A stretch of 64,000 bases of DNA from Chitinophaga tropicalis (GTDB taxonomy: Bacteria; Bacteroidota; Bacteroidia; Chitinophagales; Chitinophagaceae): contig NZ_WRXN01000002.1 in NCBI RefSeq assembly GCF_009758205.1, positions 124,001 through 188,000 of the forward strand, written 5' to 3'. Within the stretch, counting starts at the first letter, position 1; every line of letters starts with the position of its first letter. Made by a program: the position numbers and the translations under genes. Below, piece after piece: positions 1-8,832 of this stretch. The notes beneath the pieces are model-generated. The model made no database searches. It saw only the letters and a program-made list of their open reading frames with translations, and was not told the DNA's origin.

Positions 1-591
1 GCCGTCAGACAATGTAAGCTGGTATTGGCCGCCCCTTGGAGTGCTTATTGTGTTGTAGACAGTTGCATCGGGTGTATTACCTGTTACGTTATAGGATAGT
101 TGTCCATTCCCCTGTTTAACGATCTTTGCCTGTCCCTGTTGCGCCAGCGTACCTTCTTTTGCGTTGTCAAGTATAATCTTTGCGCCGTTGCCTAATTGTA
201 ATATGGCTTTATTCCCTCCCGGTGTAATAGCAGTATTACTGCTGACAGTTACTTCCTTTTCAGGCACAGGCTTTAATGAAAACCACCAGTAAGCAGTTCC
301 GGCTATCGCCACCATAAGTGTGCACGCTACAGCCATTTTTTTTATAAAACTGAATATAGTGCCTGGTCTCTTTTTAATATTATCCTGCAAACGCTCCTGT
401 ATACTGGCCAGTATACTATTGTCTTGCTCCCCTTCAAATGTATGTTCCTCCAGTTCGGTATCGATAAGGGCTTCCAGTTGTTCCCTGTATTCCGGTTGAT
501 TCAGCATACTGCGGAAGAGCTCCCATTCCGCTTCCGTCATCCGGCCGGTCAGGTATTTATCCAGTAATTCCTGAAAAGAGTTCTTCTGCAT
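1..591 (-). CDS. FecR-family anti-sigma factor (3' end outside window)
   Basis: This gene is cut by the left edge; 197 codons are visible. FecR-type proteins hold an ECF sigma factor at the inner membrane and release it when a TonB-dependent transporter binds its ligand. The N-terminal cytoplasmic part (about residues 1-80) is helical and acidic. One membrane segment lies near residues 86-104. The start of the FecR periplasmic domain shows the family motif STPRGGQYQLTLSDG near residues 182-197. The ATG at 591 is the first in frame. It lies 169 bp downstream of the ECF sigma gene on the same strand, the usual sigma/anti-sigma order. The partner SusC-like transporter would be expected beyond the left edge. 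Assignment is confident; the sensed substrate is unknown. Confidence 0.9.
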   Translation of the reverse strand, partial: MQKNSFQELLDKYLTGRMTEAEWELFRSMLNQPEYREQLEALIDTELEEHTFEGEQDNSILASIQERLQDNIKKRPGTIFSFIKKMAVACTLMVAIAGTAYWWFSLKPVPEKEVTVSSNTAITPGGNKAILQLGNGAKIILDNAKEGTLAQQGQAKIVKQGNGQLSYNVTGNTPDATVYNTISTPRGGQYQLTLSDG

Positions 592-760
592 ATTATTGAA
601 GACGCATGAGAGAAGTAAAAGGGGACAGTAGGTTTGAAATTTTCTTTTACCTCAAGCAGATTGGCGATGTATCAGCTTGAATTTTAGTCGCTTATCGCAG
701 GTATATCAATTAAGAAATTTTAGCCGGCCGCTGGCCAAACTCCCTCCCTCAAAAAATCGA

Positions 761-1348
761 TTAACTCATTATTATATAAAACATTGACAATATAGTAGTT
801 ATCTCCGAATGAACACTGATATAACTCCGCAAAAAATTAAGCGCCCTGCAAATATGCTTCTTAACAGCCTCTTTAGACACCTTCATATTACTAGCTATTT
901 CCTCATGAGACAACCCCTGATCACGGCTCAACAAATAAGCAGTCCTCTGCTGCTGAGGCAACAGATCCACAGCCCTGGCAATCAGCTCAGCCAGTGTCTT
1001 CTGCGATAACGCTCTATCCGGAAGATAATTCTTCTCCTCAACCTCCAGTGCATCATCACTAAGAGGAAGCACGGTTTTTTTCCTTAAAGCACTGATAATA
1101 TGATTACGAGCCATGATGAACAGGTATGAATCAAATCGTTCTACCTGCGGAAGATCTTTCCTTTTCTGCCAGACCTTCAGAAAAACATCCTGCACAATGT
1201 CCTGTGCCTGGCTGGATGACTTAACATAGGTAATAGCCTGCCAGTAGATATTATTCCACTTTTGTTCTACAAGCACTGCAAAGGCCTTCTCGCTGCCTTC
1301 AGCGATCTGTTGCAGTAATAGCTTTTCATCCATGGAATTTATAGTCAT
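761..1348 (-). CDS. ECF RNA polymerase sigma factor (FecI-like, Bacteroidetes type)
   Basis: A 195-residue sigma-70 factor of the extracytoplasmic-function group. Region 2 spans about residues 20-90, with the core-binding and -10 motif DIVQDVFLKVWQKR at 50-63. Region 4 spans about 125-175, with the helix-turn-helix LSHEEIASNMKVSKEAVKKH. There is no region 3, as expected for ECF factors. A second possible start (Met6, at 1333) would shorten it slightly. The FecR-like gene follows on the same strand, so the two are likely co-transcribed and control a nearby TonB-dependent uptake system outside the window. Family assignment is very sure; target genes are not visible here. Confidence 0.93.
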   Translation of the reverse strand: MTINSMDEKLLLQQIAEGSEKAFAVLVEQKWNNIYWQAITYVKSSSQAQDIVQDVFLKVWQKRKDLPQVERFDSYLFIMARNHIISALRKKTVLPLSDDALEVEEKNYLPDRALSQKTLAELIARAVDLLPQQQRTAYLLSRDQGLSHEEIASNMKVSKEAVKKHICRALNFLRSYISVHSEITTILSMFYIIMS

Positions 1349-1742
1349 AACGCGAATTTTACGTCTAACCTTTATTGTCTCAGTTTGGCCGCCGCAGGCG
1401 GCTAAACCATCTGACCAGGTGGAATTTGTGATAGGAAATTACACATTTGGCTGATAAACAACAGAAAGAAGTCCGGGAACGATTGCGTAAATAAAACAGC
1501 CTGTTACTAAGAACATGTTTTCAGGGCATCCTTTTTAGAAGATGGACGCTGGTTTATGGCCCCAATTATAAAAAGAACACTATCAAACACCGCGTTACCA
1601 TACTGATGCTTACATTTTAAATCCATCCCCCCGTATAGCACTACTTTAATAACCCGGGGGTATGACCTTTATTTACACCAATACCTCATGCAACTTCTTT
1701 TTCTTCTCAATATCAGGCTTAACATTAGTAAATGGCGTTTTA
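1349..1742. other. intergenic region, no gene recognised
   Basis: This stretch between the sigma factor and the small minus-strand gene has no convincing coding sequence on either strand. It contains a short GC-rich hairpin (GCCGCC-GCA-GGCGGC, 1388-1402) just upstream of the sigma gene. It also has a loose C-run/G-run pairing around 1628-1663 that could act as a terminator for the minus-strand gene ending at 1743, though no T-tract follows. Nothing else stands out. Confidence 0.5.
1388..1402. repeat. GC-rich inverted repeat
   Basis: A perfect 6-bp inverted repeat GCCGCC/GGCGGC with a GCA loop, flanked by TTTG and TAAA. A similar GGCCGC-type hairpin occurs at 27041-27063, and a weaker GCCGGCCGCTGGC run near 724-736. 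It may be a short extragenic hairpin family or a remnant terminator. No function is shown. Confidence 0.45.
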
Positions 1743-2066
1743 TCAGTTCCGCATGTCTGCATATATTCCCATTCTCTTCTGCCCGGGTATTCCATGTCTA
1801 AGATTCTCCTGTATGCTGGTACCCTGCTTAAATGTTTCACTTGCTTTATCATAATTCTGGTTTTTATAAAGTTGCTTAACTGCGTGAATAAATTTGCCTG
1901 TCTGTTTGCAGAAAGATATCCTGTTTGCACGTTCATCTGCGGTCCAGTCATCGGCTTCATCGCTGGATAGTGCGAGATCGATGATCTCCTGTAAGGTCTC
2001 TTTTACTTCATCAGTATCTTCAAAGCATTCAAGATACTGGCGAACAATCTCGGTCGGTGTTTGCAT
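1743..2066 (-). CDS. small hypothetical protein (107 aa)
   Basis: I do not recognise a family. The chosen ATG at 2066 gives a soluble, highly charged, mostly helical protein: acidic in the first half (EIVRQYLECFEDTDEVKETL) and basic towards the C-terminus, with no signal peptide or membrane segment. The frame stays open further upstream to 2258, but that part overlaps a strong RNA hairpin and has a composition unlike a protein, so the downstream start is preferred. The start lies about 45 nt after the T-run of the candidate structured RNA at 2113-2285. Read-through of that terminator could therefore control this gene. Confidence that it is a real gene is moderate. Confidence 0.55.
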   Translation of the reverse strand: MQTPTEIVRQYLECFEDTDEVKETLQEIIDLALSSDEADDWTADERANRISFCKQTGKFIHAVKQLYKNQNYDKASETFKQGTSIQENLRHGIPGQKRMGIYADMRN

Positions 2067-2112
2067 AATATGTTTTTGAGATTTTGAGTTAACAAATTGA
2101 TAATTGAGAAAC

Positions 2113-2285
2113 AAAAAAGCGTGGAACCTCTTGTCGTCGCCAAAGAGCCCGTAGAAGATGGGGGAAGCACGACGAACAAGAAGCCCACGCAATACATTGC
2201 ATGAATACTTTCCTGTCAACAGTGCTTGCTCAAAATCTTCTACTTTTCTTTGCAGCAACTGGATGGAGAAAGTTGTCTTTTATGA
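2113..2285 (-). ncRNA. candidate structured RNA ending in a terminator hairpin
   Basis: Read on the minus strand, a promoter-like TACTTTTG lies at 2299-2292. A 72-nt hairpin occupies 2190-2119: outer stem GCGTGG/CCACGC, then CTTGT/ACAAG, then CGTCG/CGACG, separated by a small internal loop and a one-base bulge. Six Ts (2118-2113) follow directly. The apical loop contains ATCTTCTAC, which is perfectly complementary to GTAGAAGAT about 75 nt earlier in the same transcript (plus-strand 2235-2243), so a pseudoknot or alternative fold is possible. The predicted transcript is about 170 nt. It could be a free small RNA or an attenuator for the gene starting at 2066. It is not recognised as 6S, SRP, RNase P or tmRNA. 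Confidence 0.5.
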
Positions 2286-2291
2286 TCAAAA

Positions 2292-2299
2292 CAAAAGTA
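2292..2299 (-). promoter_or_regulatory. -7 element of the Bacteroidota type (TACTTTTG)
   Basis: On the minus strand this is an exact match to the TAnnTTTG -7 element. Transcription would start near 2285, just upstream of the hairpin RNA. The -33 region (near 2311-2320) is T-rich but lacks a clear TTTG. Confidence 0.45.
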
Positions 2300-2523
2300 A
2301 GACGATCTTAGTAAAAAGATAAATGCCATTTCGTTCATTTTGTAATGAAACATTACTTCTGTTCAGCGATAAAATCCTAACAGGAATGCTAAATGAAGAC
2401 ATAATTAATGGCAAAGAATAAAATCAATTTCTAGCGGCTTTGAAAATCGTCAGATGTAAATATTGGTATCTGTTACAAAAAATTCTACAGGAAATAAATA
2501 GAGAACTCAAGTAAACATTTAAT

Positions 2524-2982
2524 ATGATTTGTAATAGACAGTTATTTTTTCCTTTAGCCTTTCTTTTTCTTTGGAGCTCATGCACTTCCAACAATGGGAA
2601 GATTGAAGGCAACATCCGATCACAGATTAAACGTGAATGTGAAGTAGAAAAATGCGTAATCGATATTTCGCAATCAACTCCGTTCAAATGGAAAAAATTT
2701 TATTATTTTACTCCAGACTTTTCTTTGAAGGAAATTGAGAAAGAACTAGATCAGCCATATCCTTTCTATGATGATGTAGGCAGACGTTTAGTATTCCTTG
2801 ACCAGGAAAACCGGATCGTATACCATGAAGATATTTTCCCAACAGTTGAGCGATATCCTAAAGACGTTGTATTTCATATGCCAGATTCTGTTTCGTACAG
2901 AGTATATACAAGCCCGGTATTTGAAATGCGAAAATACTATCTGAACGATGACGAATATTTCTATCTACTGGATCAAAAGTAA
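2524..2982 (+). CDS. hypothetical lipoprotein (152 aa)
   Basis: No family is recognised. The N-terminus is a lipoprotein signal: a basic start (MICNRQ), a hydrophobic run, and a lipobox LWSSC with the modified Cys near residue 20. The rest is a small mixed alpha/beta domain rich in aromatic and acidic residues (for example KFYYFTPDFSLKEIEKEL). It is predicted to be anchored at the periplasmic membrane face or the outer membrane. It stands alone on the plus strand, followed by a good terminator at 3022-3053. The genome neighbourhood gives no hint of function. Confidence 0.75.
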   Translation: MICNRQLFFPLAFLFLWSSCTSNNGKIEGNIRSQIKRECEVEKCVIDISQSTPFKWKKFYYFTPDFSLKEIEKELDQPYPFYDDVGRRLVFLDQENRIVYHEDIFPTVERYPKDVVFHMPDSVSYRVYTSPVFEMRKYYLNDDEYFYLLDQK

Positions 2983-3021
2983 AAACATAAAAAGAGCTGG
3001 TCTCTGGCTTATCATAATTAA

Positions 3022-3053
3022 AGGAGGCGCTCATAACGGGCGCTTCTTTTTTT
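3022..3053 (+). terminator. intrinsic terminator after the lipoprotein gene
   Basis: AGGAGGCGC (3022-3030) pairs with GCGCTTCTT (3040-3048) through nine pairs including G-T wobbles. A run of seven Ts (3047-3053) completes the terminator. Confidence 0.75.
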
Positions 3054-3228
3054 GTCTGTCAGCATAAAATACTTTATTTCATTAATGAAATTACAGATAT
3101 TATAGCCCTTTTCATCTATTTTCTGTAATTTAATTCCAATCAACTTATTTCGGCCAATCAGCCATGAGATAAACAATACACAGCAACATAAAACATTTAT
3201 AAACACAGAATACTCTGTACGGACATTT

Positions 3229-4401
3229 ATGAGAAGCTCTGAAAAAAAATATCCATATCAGGATCTTAATCTTAAAGATCTTCGTGGCGAACGCTGGATG
3301 CCTATCCCGGATTTTGAAGGGTTGTATGCTGTTTCCAACCATGGGCGGGTAAAGTCTCTTGGGCGTATAATAATGGGCAGGTGGAAGGAGATCTACAAAC
3401 CAGAACGTATTTTAAGATTAAAGGCTAATGAAACAGATAATAAGACTCTTGGGGTACCTATCTATTCCCTGGTTGCTACGTTGACCATAGATGGAGTAAA
3501 ACACTATTTTGCTGTAAGTAGATTGGTATATCACTGTTTTGTTGCTCCCATTGGAGTGAAAGGCCGTTCTCAATTGGTTTCTTTTAAGGATAAAGACGGC
3601 CGTAACACGCATTATAGTAACCTGTTTATTACCACAAACAGTGAAATATTGTTTGAATCATTCCGCAGCAATCGTCACAAGAGCCACTTAAGCATACTGA
3701 GTAAACCGGTAACACAGTATGACAGCGATGGGCAGCCCATTGCCTGGTATCCCAGTTATTATGATGCAGGCAAGCAAACGGGCTTTAGTAACAGGTCCAT
3801 TGCCGCTGTTGCAGGCCAGCAATATATTTGTTACAAAGGATATTTCTGGCGTACCGGAACGCATAAAAGAAAATTAAAATTGGATAGCATAGAAACAGGA
3901 TATCCGGAGCGACCAGCTGTCAATAAAGAATTGGCAAAAAAGCTGGGTATTAAGATAGCAAAAGGAACAGACGTACCAGCCTTCCTGAACCTGTCTTTAA
4001 CAAACATGAAAGGAGAGCGCTGGAAACCATTTCCAGGGCATGCAGGGCTGTATGAAATATCCAACATGGGCCGGGTAAAAAGTTTACGGAGAATATCGGA
4101 GGGCAAGCAGAAAAAATGGGTGTTGGAAAAAATAAAGATGCTTGGCTTCGATTTCAGGCTGGGACCTGATGGCCGTAATGTAGCTGGTAGCGCCCTTGTG
4201 ACGCTGGATAAAGGCTCTGACAAGAAAATCTATTCCGTAGCAAGGTACGTATATTATTGCTTCATAGCCCCCTTTAATCTGGATGATACTAACGGGCGGA
4301 TCTATTACAAAGACGATAATACGACTAATCTGCATTACAAAAACCTACTATTAAAAAGGGGAGTATGGTCAATTCATAAAACACTTGATCGCTCTAAATG
4401 A
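3229..4401 (+). CDS. tandem NUMOD4 protein with degenerate HNH regions
   Basis: A 390-residue protein related to homing-endonuclease DNA-binding modules. A NUMOD4 motif (GERWMPIPDFEGLYAVSNHG) lies at about residues 20-45, and a second copy (GERWKPFPGHAGLYEISNMG) at about 260-290. A NUMOD1-like segment occupies about 158-207 (KPVTQYDSDGQPIAWYPSYY to GYFWR). After each NUMOD4 there is an HNH-like stretch, FKDKDGRNTHYSNL and YKDDNTTNLHYKNL, but the catalytic His of the usual HKDG motif is replaced by Phe or Tyr. DNA binding is plausible; cleavage probably is not. It stands alone, with no intron or intein nearby. A regulatory or domesticated role is inference. Confidence 0.8.
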   Translation: MRSSEKKYPYQDLNLKDLRGERWMPIPDFEGLYAVSNHGRVKSLGRIIMGRWKEIYKPERILRLKANETDNKTLGVPIYSLVATLTIDGVKHYFAVSRLVYHCFVAPIGVKGRSQLVSFKDKDGRNTHYSNLFITTNSEILFESFRSNRHKSHLSILSKPVTQYDSDGQPIAWYPSYYDAGKQTGFSNRSIAAVAGQQYICYKGYFWRTGTHKRKLKLDSIETGYPERPAVNKELAKKLGIKIAKGTDVPAFLNLSLTNMKGERWKPFPGHAGLYEISNMGRVKSLRRISEGKQKKWVLEKIKMLGFDFRLGPDGRNVAGSALVTLDKGSDKKIYSVARYVYYCFIAPFNLDDTNGRIYYKDDNTTNLHYKNLLLKRGVWSIHKTLDRSK

Positions 4402-4647
4402 ATCGCAACGCATTGTATTTTATTTAATTAACTGCTGAATAAACCTGATGCCACAGTGTAGAAACACTGCCATTTTTCGAAATTCTCCAAACCCACTTCG
4501 ACTGGCATTAGCTGTTATCAAACGCCTCATACTCTCCCTCTGAATACTTTCCCGTTTTTTTTTGCTGCCCTTAGAAACTCTTCAGTCTTACTGTTAAATA
4601 GCATCAGCAGATAATACTATCTTCATGTATTACAAGTATCATTTTAT

Positions 4648-5391
4648 ATGGCGAAGCAAAATTCAATACTTCCATTCACCGGCAAGCTCGGCAACCTGAT
4701 CGGCTATAGGCGCAATGGGAAATTCTATCTGCGTGGCATGCCGGAAATCGTCCGGCAAACCGTCGCTACCCGTCGTGCCGCCCGGCGCTTTGGCATGGCT
4801 AGCAGTAGGGGAGCCCTCATCCGTCACGCTTTCTATGGTGAGCTGGATGTTCGTGCCGACAAAACCCATGGTAACCGGTTAACCAAAGCCCTCATTCCCT
4901 CGGCGGGAAATAACATAAAGGGCCTGACCGGTTTCCGGTTCAATAAGCATACCGGGATCGACCGGTTTTTTCTCCTGCCGCCTCAGTTTTCTGCAGATGG
5001 CATACTGCATATTCCTGCACAAACATTACCTGTATTCAAAAACATCACCTCCCTGGAAGTAAAGGTGATAGCAACCCGCATCAACTTCGAAACACAGCAG
5101 GTAGTAGCGGCAGAAAGCGATATACTCCTCCTGGATCTCAGGGAATCTTTTAATGGTGCGGTATTCTCTTTGGACGTACCGGGTAACGGCACCCTGGTGG
5201 TAGCATTGCAAATAAGAGGACTACAGGATAATATCCCTTCCCGCAATACCCGGTATCTCGCTGCCGATATTGTGGCTGTACAGCCCCCGCAAACGCTGGA
5301 AGTCATTCATAAACAAACATACCCGCAACCCCGGAATATGTCATACACTCACTACACTCATTCACAACCATCCATTATTTTACGGGAATAA
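4648..5391 (+). CDS. hypothetical protein (247 aa)
   Basis: Resembles a group of uncharacterised Bacteroidota proteins that begin MAKQN with a short beta-rich segment (ILPFTGKLGNLIGYRRNGKF), recalled from general knowledge and not searched. The first 80 residues are very basic, with clusters such as RRAARRFGMASSRG. The rest is predicted beta-rich, with LEVKVIATRINFETQQVV and VFSLDVPGNGTLVVALQI. There is no signal peptide or membrane segment. A nucleic-acid or structural-assembly role could be imagined from the basic head, but nothing in the context supports one. It is flanked by non-coding DNA on both sides. Confidence 0.7.
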   Translation: MAKQNSILPFTGKLGNLIGYRRNGKFYLRGMPEIVRQTVATRRAARRFGMASSRGALIRHAFYGELDVRADKTHGNRLTKALIPSAGNNIKGLTGFRFNKHTGIDRFFLLPPQFSADGILHIPAQTLPVFKNITSLEVKVIATRINFETQQVVAAESDILLLDLRESFNGAVFSLDVPGNGTLVVALQIRGLQDNIPSRNTRYLAADIVAVQPPQTLEVIHKQTYPQPRNMSYTHYTHSQPSIILRE

Positions 5392-5690
5392 ACCATTCCG
5401 GCCTGATAGATATACTTGTAAATAATCCCCCTTTGAACTCTTCTTCCTTCCTATCTACTTGCAGTAGCCCCCTGCAGCGGTTTTCCTATTAGCCATTATA
5501 TACAATTATACCCTTTCCCCATAGATTTCCCTGATATAGCACATCTCAAAGTACCCCCCGTATCAAGTCCACGTTTCCTCCTGTATTAAAGCATTGATAG
5601 TAGTACCATCAATACTCTCTCATATTGGAACCATATCTCTTCTCTGGTCTCCCTGCCCTGGTAACGCGATCCCCGGAAACTCAGCCCGAA
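5392..5690. other. intergenic region, nothing recognised
   Basis: This stretch lies between two convergent genes. It is pyrimidine-rich on the plus strand, with many short CCT and CTTC tracts. No clear terminator hairpin, RNA or small ORF could be supported. Confidence 0.4.
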
Positions 5691-6575
5691 CTACGAAAGA
5701 TTCTCAGAAGCTGCTTTAATGAACTCATAGAACGCCTTTACTGACTTCTTCTCATAAGACCCTTTCAAAGAAATGATCATAGCCCTCCTTTGTGTGTTTA
5801 CCCCCTGGATAGGTACACTTGCCACTTCATCCTTTTTGCTGATAGAGAACTGGGAGAGAATACTATACCAATTCCCTGTTTTAACAACATCCAGAAGCGT
5901 TGGAATATCATTGATCTCAAGAGATATCTCCGGCGAAAGCCCTCTTTCCCTGAATACCTCTGTAATGAACTCTCTCGTACTGTAACCTTTTGCCGGCAAT
6001 GCCAACGGCAGTTCGCTGATCTCTTCCATGGTGATCTTCTTTTTCGCAGAGAGAGGCGATTTCTTTGCCATCACCAATGCCATGGGCGATTGAAAAAGCA
6101 GCTGGTAGTTAAAATGCTTCTCCTTCTCTGAGATGAGAAAGCTCAGGAGGAAATCAAATTCAAAGTTGGTCAGCCGTTCCAGTAACTCCTGCGAGGTACC
6201 TAAAACTACCTGTAGTTTCATTTTAGGATACTTTGTCATGAAGCGGATCAACGCCGGCGTAAAAATAGGTTTGAGCCCATACGTCAGACCAATTCTGATC
6301 TCGCCTGTATCCATATTGTTCAGGTCCTGTAGTATCTGCAAACCATTATCTGCCTGATGCACACTTTGCATGGCATAATCCGCAAACAACCGCCCCGCCT
6401 CTGTAAGCACTATCCGTTTACCTATCCTGTCAAAAAGAGGAACGCCCAGTTCATCTTCCAGGTGCTTGATCTGCTGCGAAAGCGTGCTCTGACTGATGTA
6501 CAGGCTATGTGCCGCTTCTGTGAAGTTGAGCAGTTCCTTGGCTTTCAGAAAATATCGTAGCTGACGAAGTTCCAT
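5691..6575 (-). CDS. LysR-family transcriptional regulator
   Basis: Length (294 aa) and layout are those of LysR regulators. The N-terminal winged helix-turn-helix covers residues 1-60 (FTEAAHSLYISQSTLSQQIK), followed by a linker helix and a two-lobed effector-binding domain from about 90 to 290. It is transcribed divergently from an MFS transporter gene across a 105-bp gap. LysR regulators typically control the divergent neighbour, so the transporter and the hydrolase behind it are the likely targets. A 12-bp palindrome lies in the gap at 6591-6602. The inducer cannot be deduced from the sequence; it is most similar in style to CynR/CbbR-type proteins. Confidence 0.92.
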   Translation of the reverse strand: MELRQLRYFLKAKELLNFTEAAHSLYISQSTLSQQIKHLEDELGVPLFDRIGKRIVLTEAGRLFADYAMQSVHQADNGLQILQDLNNMDTGEIRIGLTYGLKPIFTPALIRFMTKYPKMKLQVVLGTSQELLERLTNFEFDFLLSFLISEKEKHFNYQLLFQSPMALVMAKKSPLSAKKKITMEEISELPLALPAKGYSTREFITEVFRERGLSPEISLEINDIPTLLDVVKTGNWYSILSQFSISKKDEVASVPIQGVNTQRRAMIISLKGSYEKKSVKAFYEFIKAASENLS

Positions 6576-6581
6576 ATTTTA

Positions 6582-6602
6582 AATCGGTTTTATCGATCGA
6601 TA
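6582..6602. promoter_or_regulatory. candidate LysR operator
   Basis: In the LysR/MFS divergent gap, TATCGATCGATA (6591-6602) is a perfect palindrome. Together with the upstream ATCGG it also forms ATCG-N7-CGAT, which contains the T-N11-A pattern typical of LysR boxes. Its position 7-27 bp from the LysR start fits autoregulation plus control of the divergent gene. Confidence 0.5.
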
Positions 6603-6680
6603 TAATAGAAAAATAGCGTTTTACAAATTTAAGCTTTGTTAGGAGCTTTGCACCGGCAACGTCAAAAAACGGCTTTTTTC

Positions 6681-7889
6681 ATGAAGACTATCAATGCACC
6701 CACATTCCGGAACAGCATCTTACTCGGTATAGCGCAGATCCTGCAATGGGGTGGTTCGTTCTTCCTGCTGGCAGTGCTCACAAAACCCATTATAGAAGAC
6801 ACTGGCTGGTCACATGAACTGGTGTACGGTTCTTTATCTCTCGCCCTCCTCATCTCCGGGATGCTGGCTCCCACCATAGGTAAAAGGATAGGAGAGAAGG
6901 AGACCAATAATACATTGCTGTACAGCGGCTTGGTAATGGCGCTTGGATTGGTGCTGATAGCTATTGCCAGGCATATCCTTCTTTTCATTTTCGGCTGGAG
7001 CGTAATAGGAGTAGGTATGGCAATGGGACTATACGATGCTCTTTTTCCCACACTGGGAAAGCGCTACGGCTCCGGGGCCGGTAAGGTTATTACCCATATC
7101 ACGCTCATCTCGGGCTTTTGCACTACCATTATATGGCCGGCCATAACTTTATTATTGCAATACTTCAGCTGGCGTACCACCTGCCTCATTTATGCGGCAG
7201 CGTTAGTGGTCTTTATTTATCCTCTTTACCGGCTGGCATTCCGCTCTTCTCTTAAAGAAGAAGCAAAAGCGGCGGGTAGCACAGCTAAGATGGAAATACC
7301 TTCAGAACCGGTACATCCAGGCATCTATTACCTGGTAATGACCAGCTTTACTCTTGGCGCTGTACTGATGACTGGCATGTCCGTGCACCTGATAGATATT
7401 CTGGTAAACAACAACATCTCCCTGCCCCTCGCCGTCAGTCTGGGAGCATTGCTGGGGCCCAGCCAGGTAGGGGCAAGATTAATGGATATGCTGCTGCCGG
7501 GAAGGTCCCCGCTCACCACGGCTGTATTCTCTGCCGCCGGCGTATTATTGGGATTCATCCTGCTGCTGTGCAGCCAACAGGTAGCTTTCCTGGGAGTGAT
7601 CTTTTATGGTCTGGGAAACGGTATCCGGACCATCCTGCGCGGGACACTGCCATTGCACGTCTTTGGCCCGCAGGTATATGCAAACGTTATGGGGCGACTT
7701 GCCCGTCCTCAATTAATAGCACAGGCGCTGACGCCTTTTGCCGGAGGCTTTATGATCCGTAAATTTGGAACAGACGTTTTTTTAGAGGTGCTTTGTGGCC
7801 TGGCTGTTGTAAATGTCCTCCTCACTATCAGCATCCGTTATTTCGAGAATATTTACATATGGAAACAGGCAAGATCACTGAAAGCCTGA
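6681..7889 (+). CDS. MFS transporter
   Basis: A polytopic inner-membrane carrier of about 402 residues with roughly twelve hydrophobic segments and a large basic/acidic cytoplasmic loop in the middle ([16 protein letters not shown]), as in major-facilitator proteins. The start at 6681 ([11 protein letters not shown]) is preferred over the upstream 6636 codon because the extra residues look non-coding. It is divergent from the LysR gene and followed after 50 bp by a dienelactone-hydrolase gene, so transporter and hydrolase may form one unit under LysR control. The substrate is unknown; organic acids would fit the context but this is a guess. Confidence 0.88.
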   Translation: MKTINAPTFRNSILLGIAQILQWGGSFFLLAVLTKPIIEDTGWSHELVYGSLSLALLISGMLAPTIGKRIGEKETNNTLLYSGLVMALGLVLIAIARHILLFIFGWSVIGVGMAMGLYDALFPTLGKRYGSGAGKVITHITLISGFCTTIIWPAITLLLQYFSWRTTCLIYAAALVVFIYPLYRLAFRSSLKEEAKAAGSTAKMEIPSEPVHPGIYYLVMTSFTLGAVLMTGMSVHLIDILVNNNISLPLAVSLGALLGPSQVGARLMDMLLPGRSPLTTAVFSAAGVLLGFILLLCSQQVAFLGVIFYGLGNGIRTILRGTLPLHVFGPQVYANVMGRLARPQLIAQALTPFAGGFMIRKFGTDVFLEVLCGLAVVNVLLTISIRYFENIYIWKQARSLKA

Positions 7890-7938
7890 ATATATATCCC
7901 CGGTTTTTCTTATTTTCATCTTACCTAACACTATCCAT

Positions 7939-8832
7939 ATGAACGGAAACGAAATCAAAAAAGAAGATATCAGACAGGAAGTATTTGACCTGTATGATGA
8001 CTATGCCCATAACCGGGTAAACAGGCGTGATTTCATTGAAAAGCTTTCCATTTATGCTGTAGGTGGGCTCACAGTTACCTCACTGATGAGTTTCCTCATG
8101 CCCGATTACCAGAATTCCATCCAGGTAAAGGCAGACGATCCCCGTCTCCAATCCGGATATATTTATTACAATTCCGAAAAAGGTGGCGGAAAGATCAAAG
8201 CCCTACTATCCAAATCGGCTGATGCAAAAAAGAAACTGGGTGGTATCGTGGTAGTACACGAAAACCGTGGCTTAAACCCCTACATCGAAGATGTTGCCAG
8301 GAGGGCAGCGCTGGCAGGGTTTATCTCAATTGCTCCTGATGCTTTAACCCCATTAGGCGGTTATCCGGGAAATGATGACCAGGGCAGGGAGATGCAGAGT
8401 AAAAGAGACAGGAACGAAATGCTGGAAGATTTCATCGCAGCTTTTGAATACCTGAAGAACCATAAAGACTGTAACGGTAAAATAGGAGTAGTAGGATTCT
8501 GTTTCGGTGGATGGATTGCCAATATGATGGCCGTCCGCATACCGGATCTTGCCGCAGCCGTACCATTTTACGGTGGCCAACCGGCAAAAGAAGACGTTCC
8601 AAAAATCAAAGCGCCGCTGCTCTTGCAATACGCAGAGCTGGACACCCGCGTGAATGAAGGATGGCCTGCCTACGAGAACGCCTTGAAAGCGAACCACAAA
8701 GAATATGCAGCTTACATCTATCCGGGAGTAAATCACGGATTTCATAACGATACAACTCCCCGTTATGACAAGGCAGCGGCAGAACTGGCCTGGCAAAGAA
8801 CAATAGAGTTTTTTAAAAAGAAATTGGGCTAA
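7939..8832 (+). CDS. dienelactone hydrolase family protein
   Basis: An alpha/beta hydrolase of 297 residues. The catalytic triad of the family is visible: the nucleophile in GFCFGGW (Cys188), Asp235 in [10 protein letters not shown], and His266 in GVNHGFHND. Members hydrolyse carboxymethylenebutenolide-like lactones or related esters. The N-terminus has a twin-arginine motif NRRDFIEKL (about 28-36) followed by a hydrophobic stretch (37-54), which suggests Tat export to the periplasm, as in YghX-type members. It follows the MFS gene by 50 bp. Its stop codon interleaves with the stop of the convergent methyltransferase gene (8829-8832). Confidence 0.88.
   Translation: MNGNEIKKEDIRQEVFDLYDDYAHNRVNRRDFIEKLSIYAVGGLTVTSLMSFLMPDYQNSIQVKADDPRLQSGYIYYNSEKGGGKIKALLSKSADAKKKLGGIVVVHENRGLNPYIEDVARRAALAGFISIAPDALTPLGGYPGNDDQGREMQSKRDRNEMLEDFIAAFEYLKNHKDCNGKIGVVGFCFGGWIANMMAVRIPDLAAAVPFYGGQPAKEDVPKIKAPLLLQYAELDTRVNEGWPAYENALKANHKEYAAYIYPGVNHGFHNDTTPRYDKAAAELAWQRTIEFFKKKLG

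Noticed and set aside
2067..2258. The upstream extension of the small minus-strand gene as extra protein sequence
   Set aside because: The segment coincides with a stable hairpin followed by a T-run, which fits a structured RNA better than coding sequence; the ATG at 2066 is a good start.
3229..4401. An active homing endonuclease or a mobile intron
   Set aside because: The catalytic His of both HNH-like regions is replaced, and no split host gene or intron structure surrounds the gene.
6664..6679. AAAAAACGGCTTTTTT before the MFS start as a terminator
   Set aside because: It lies directly before the start codon of the MFS gene in its own promoter region, and the symmetry is only an A-run facing a T-run.
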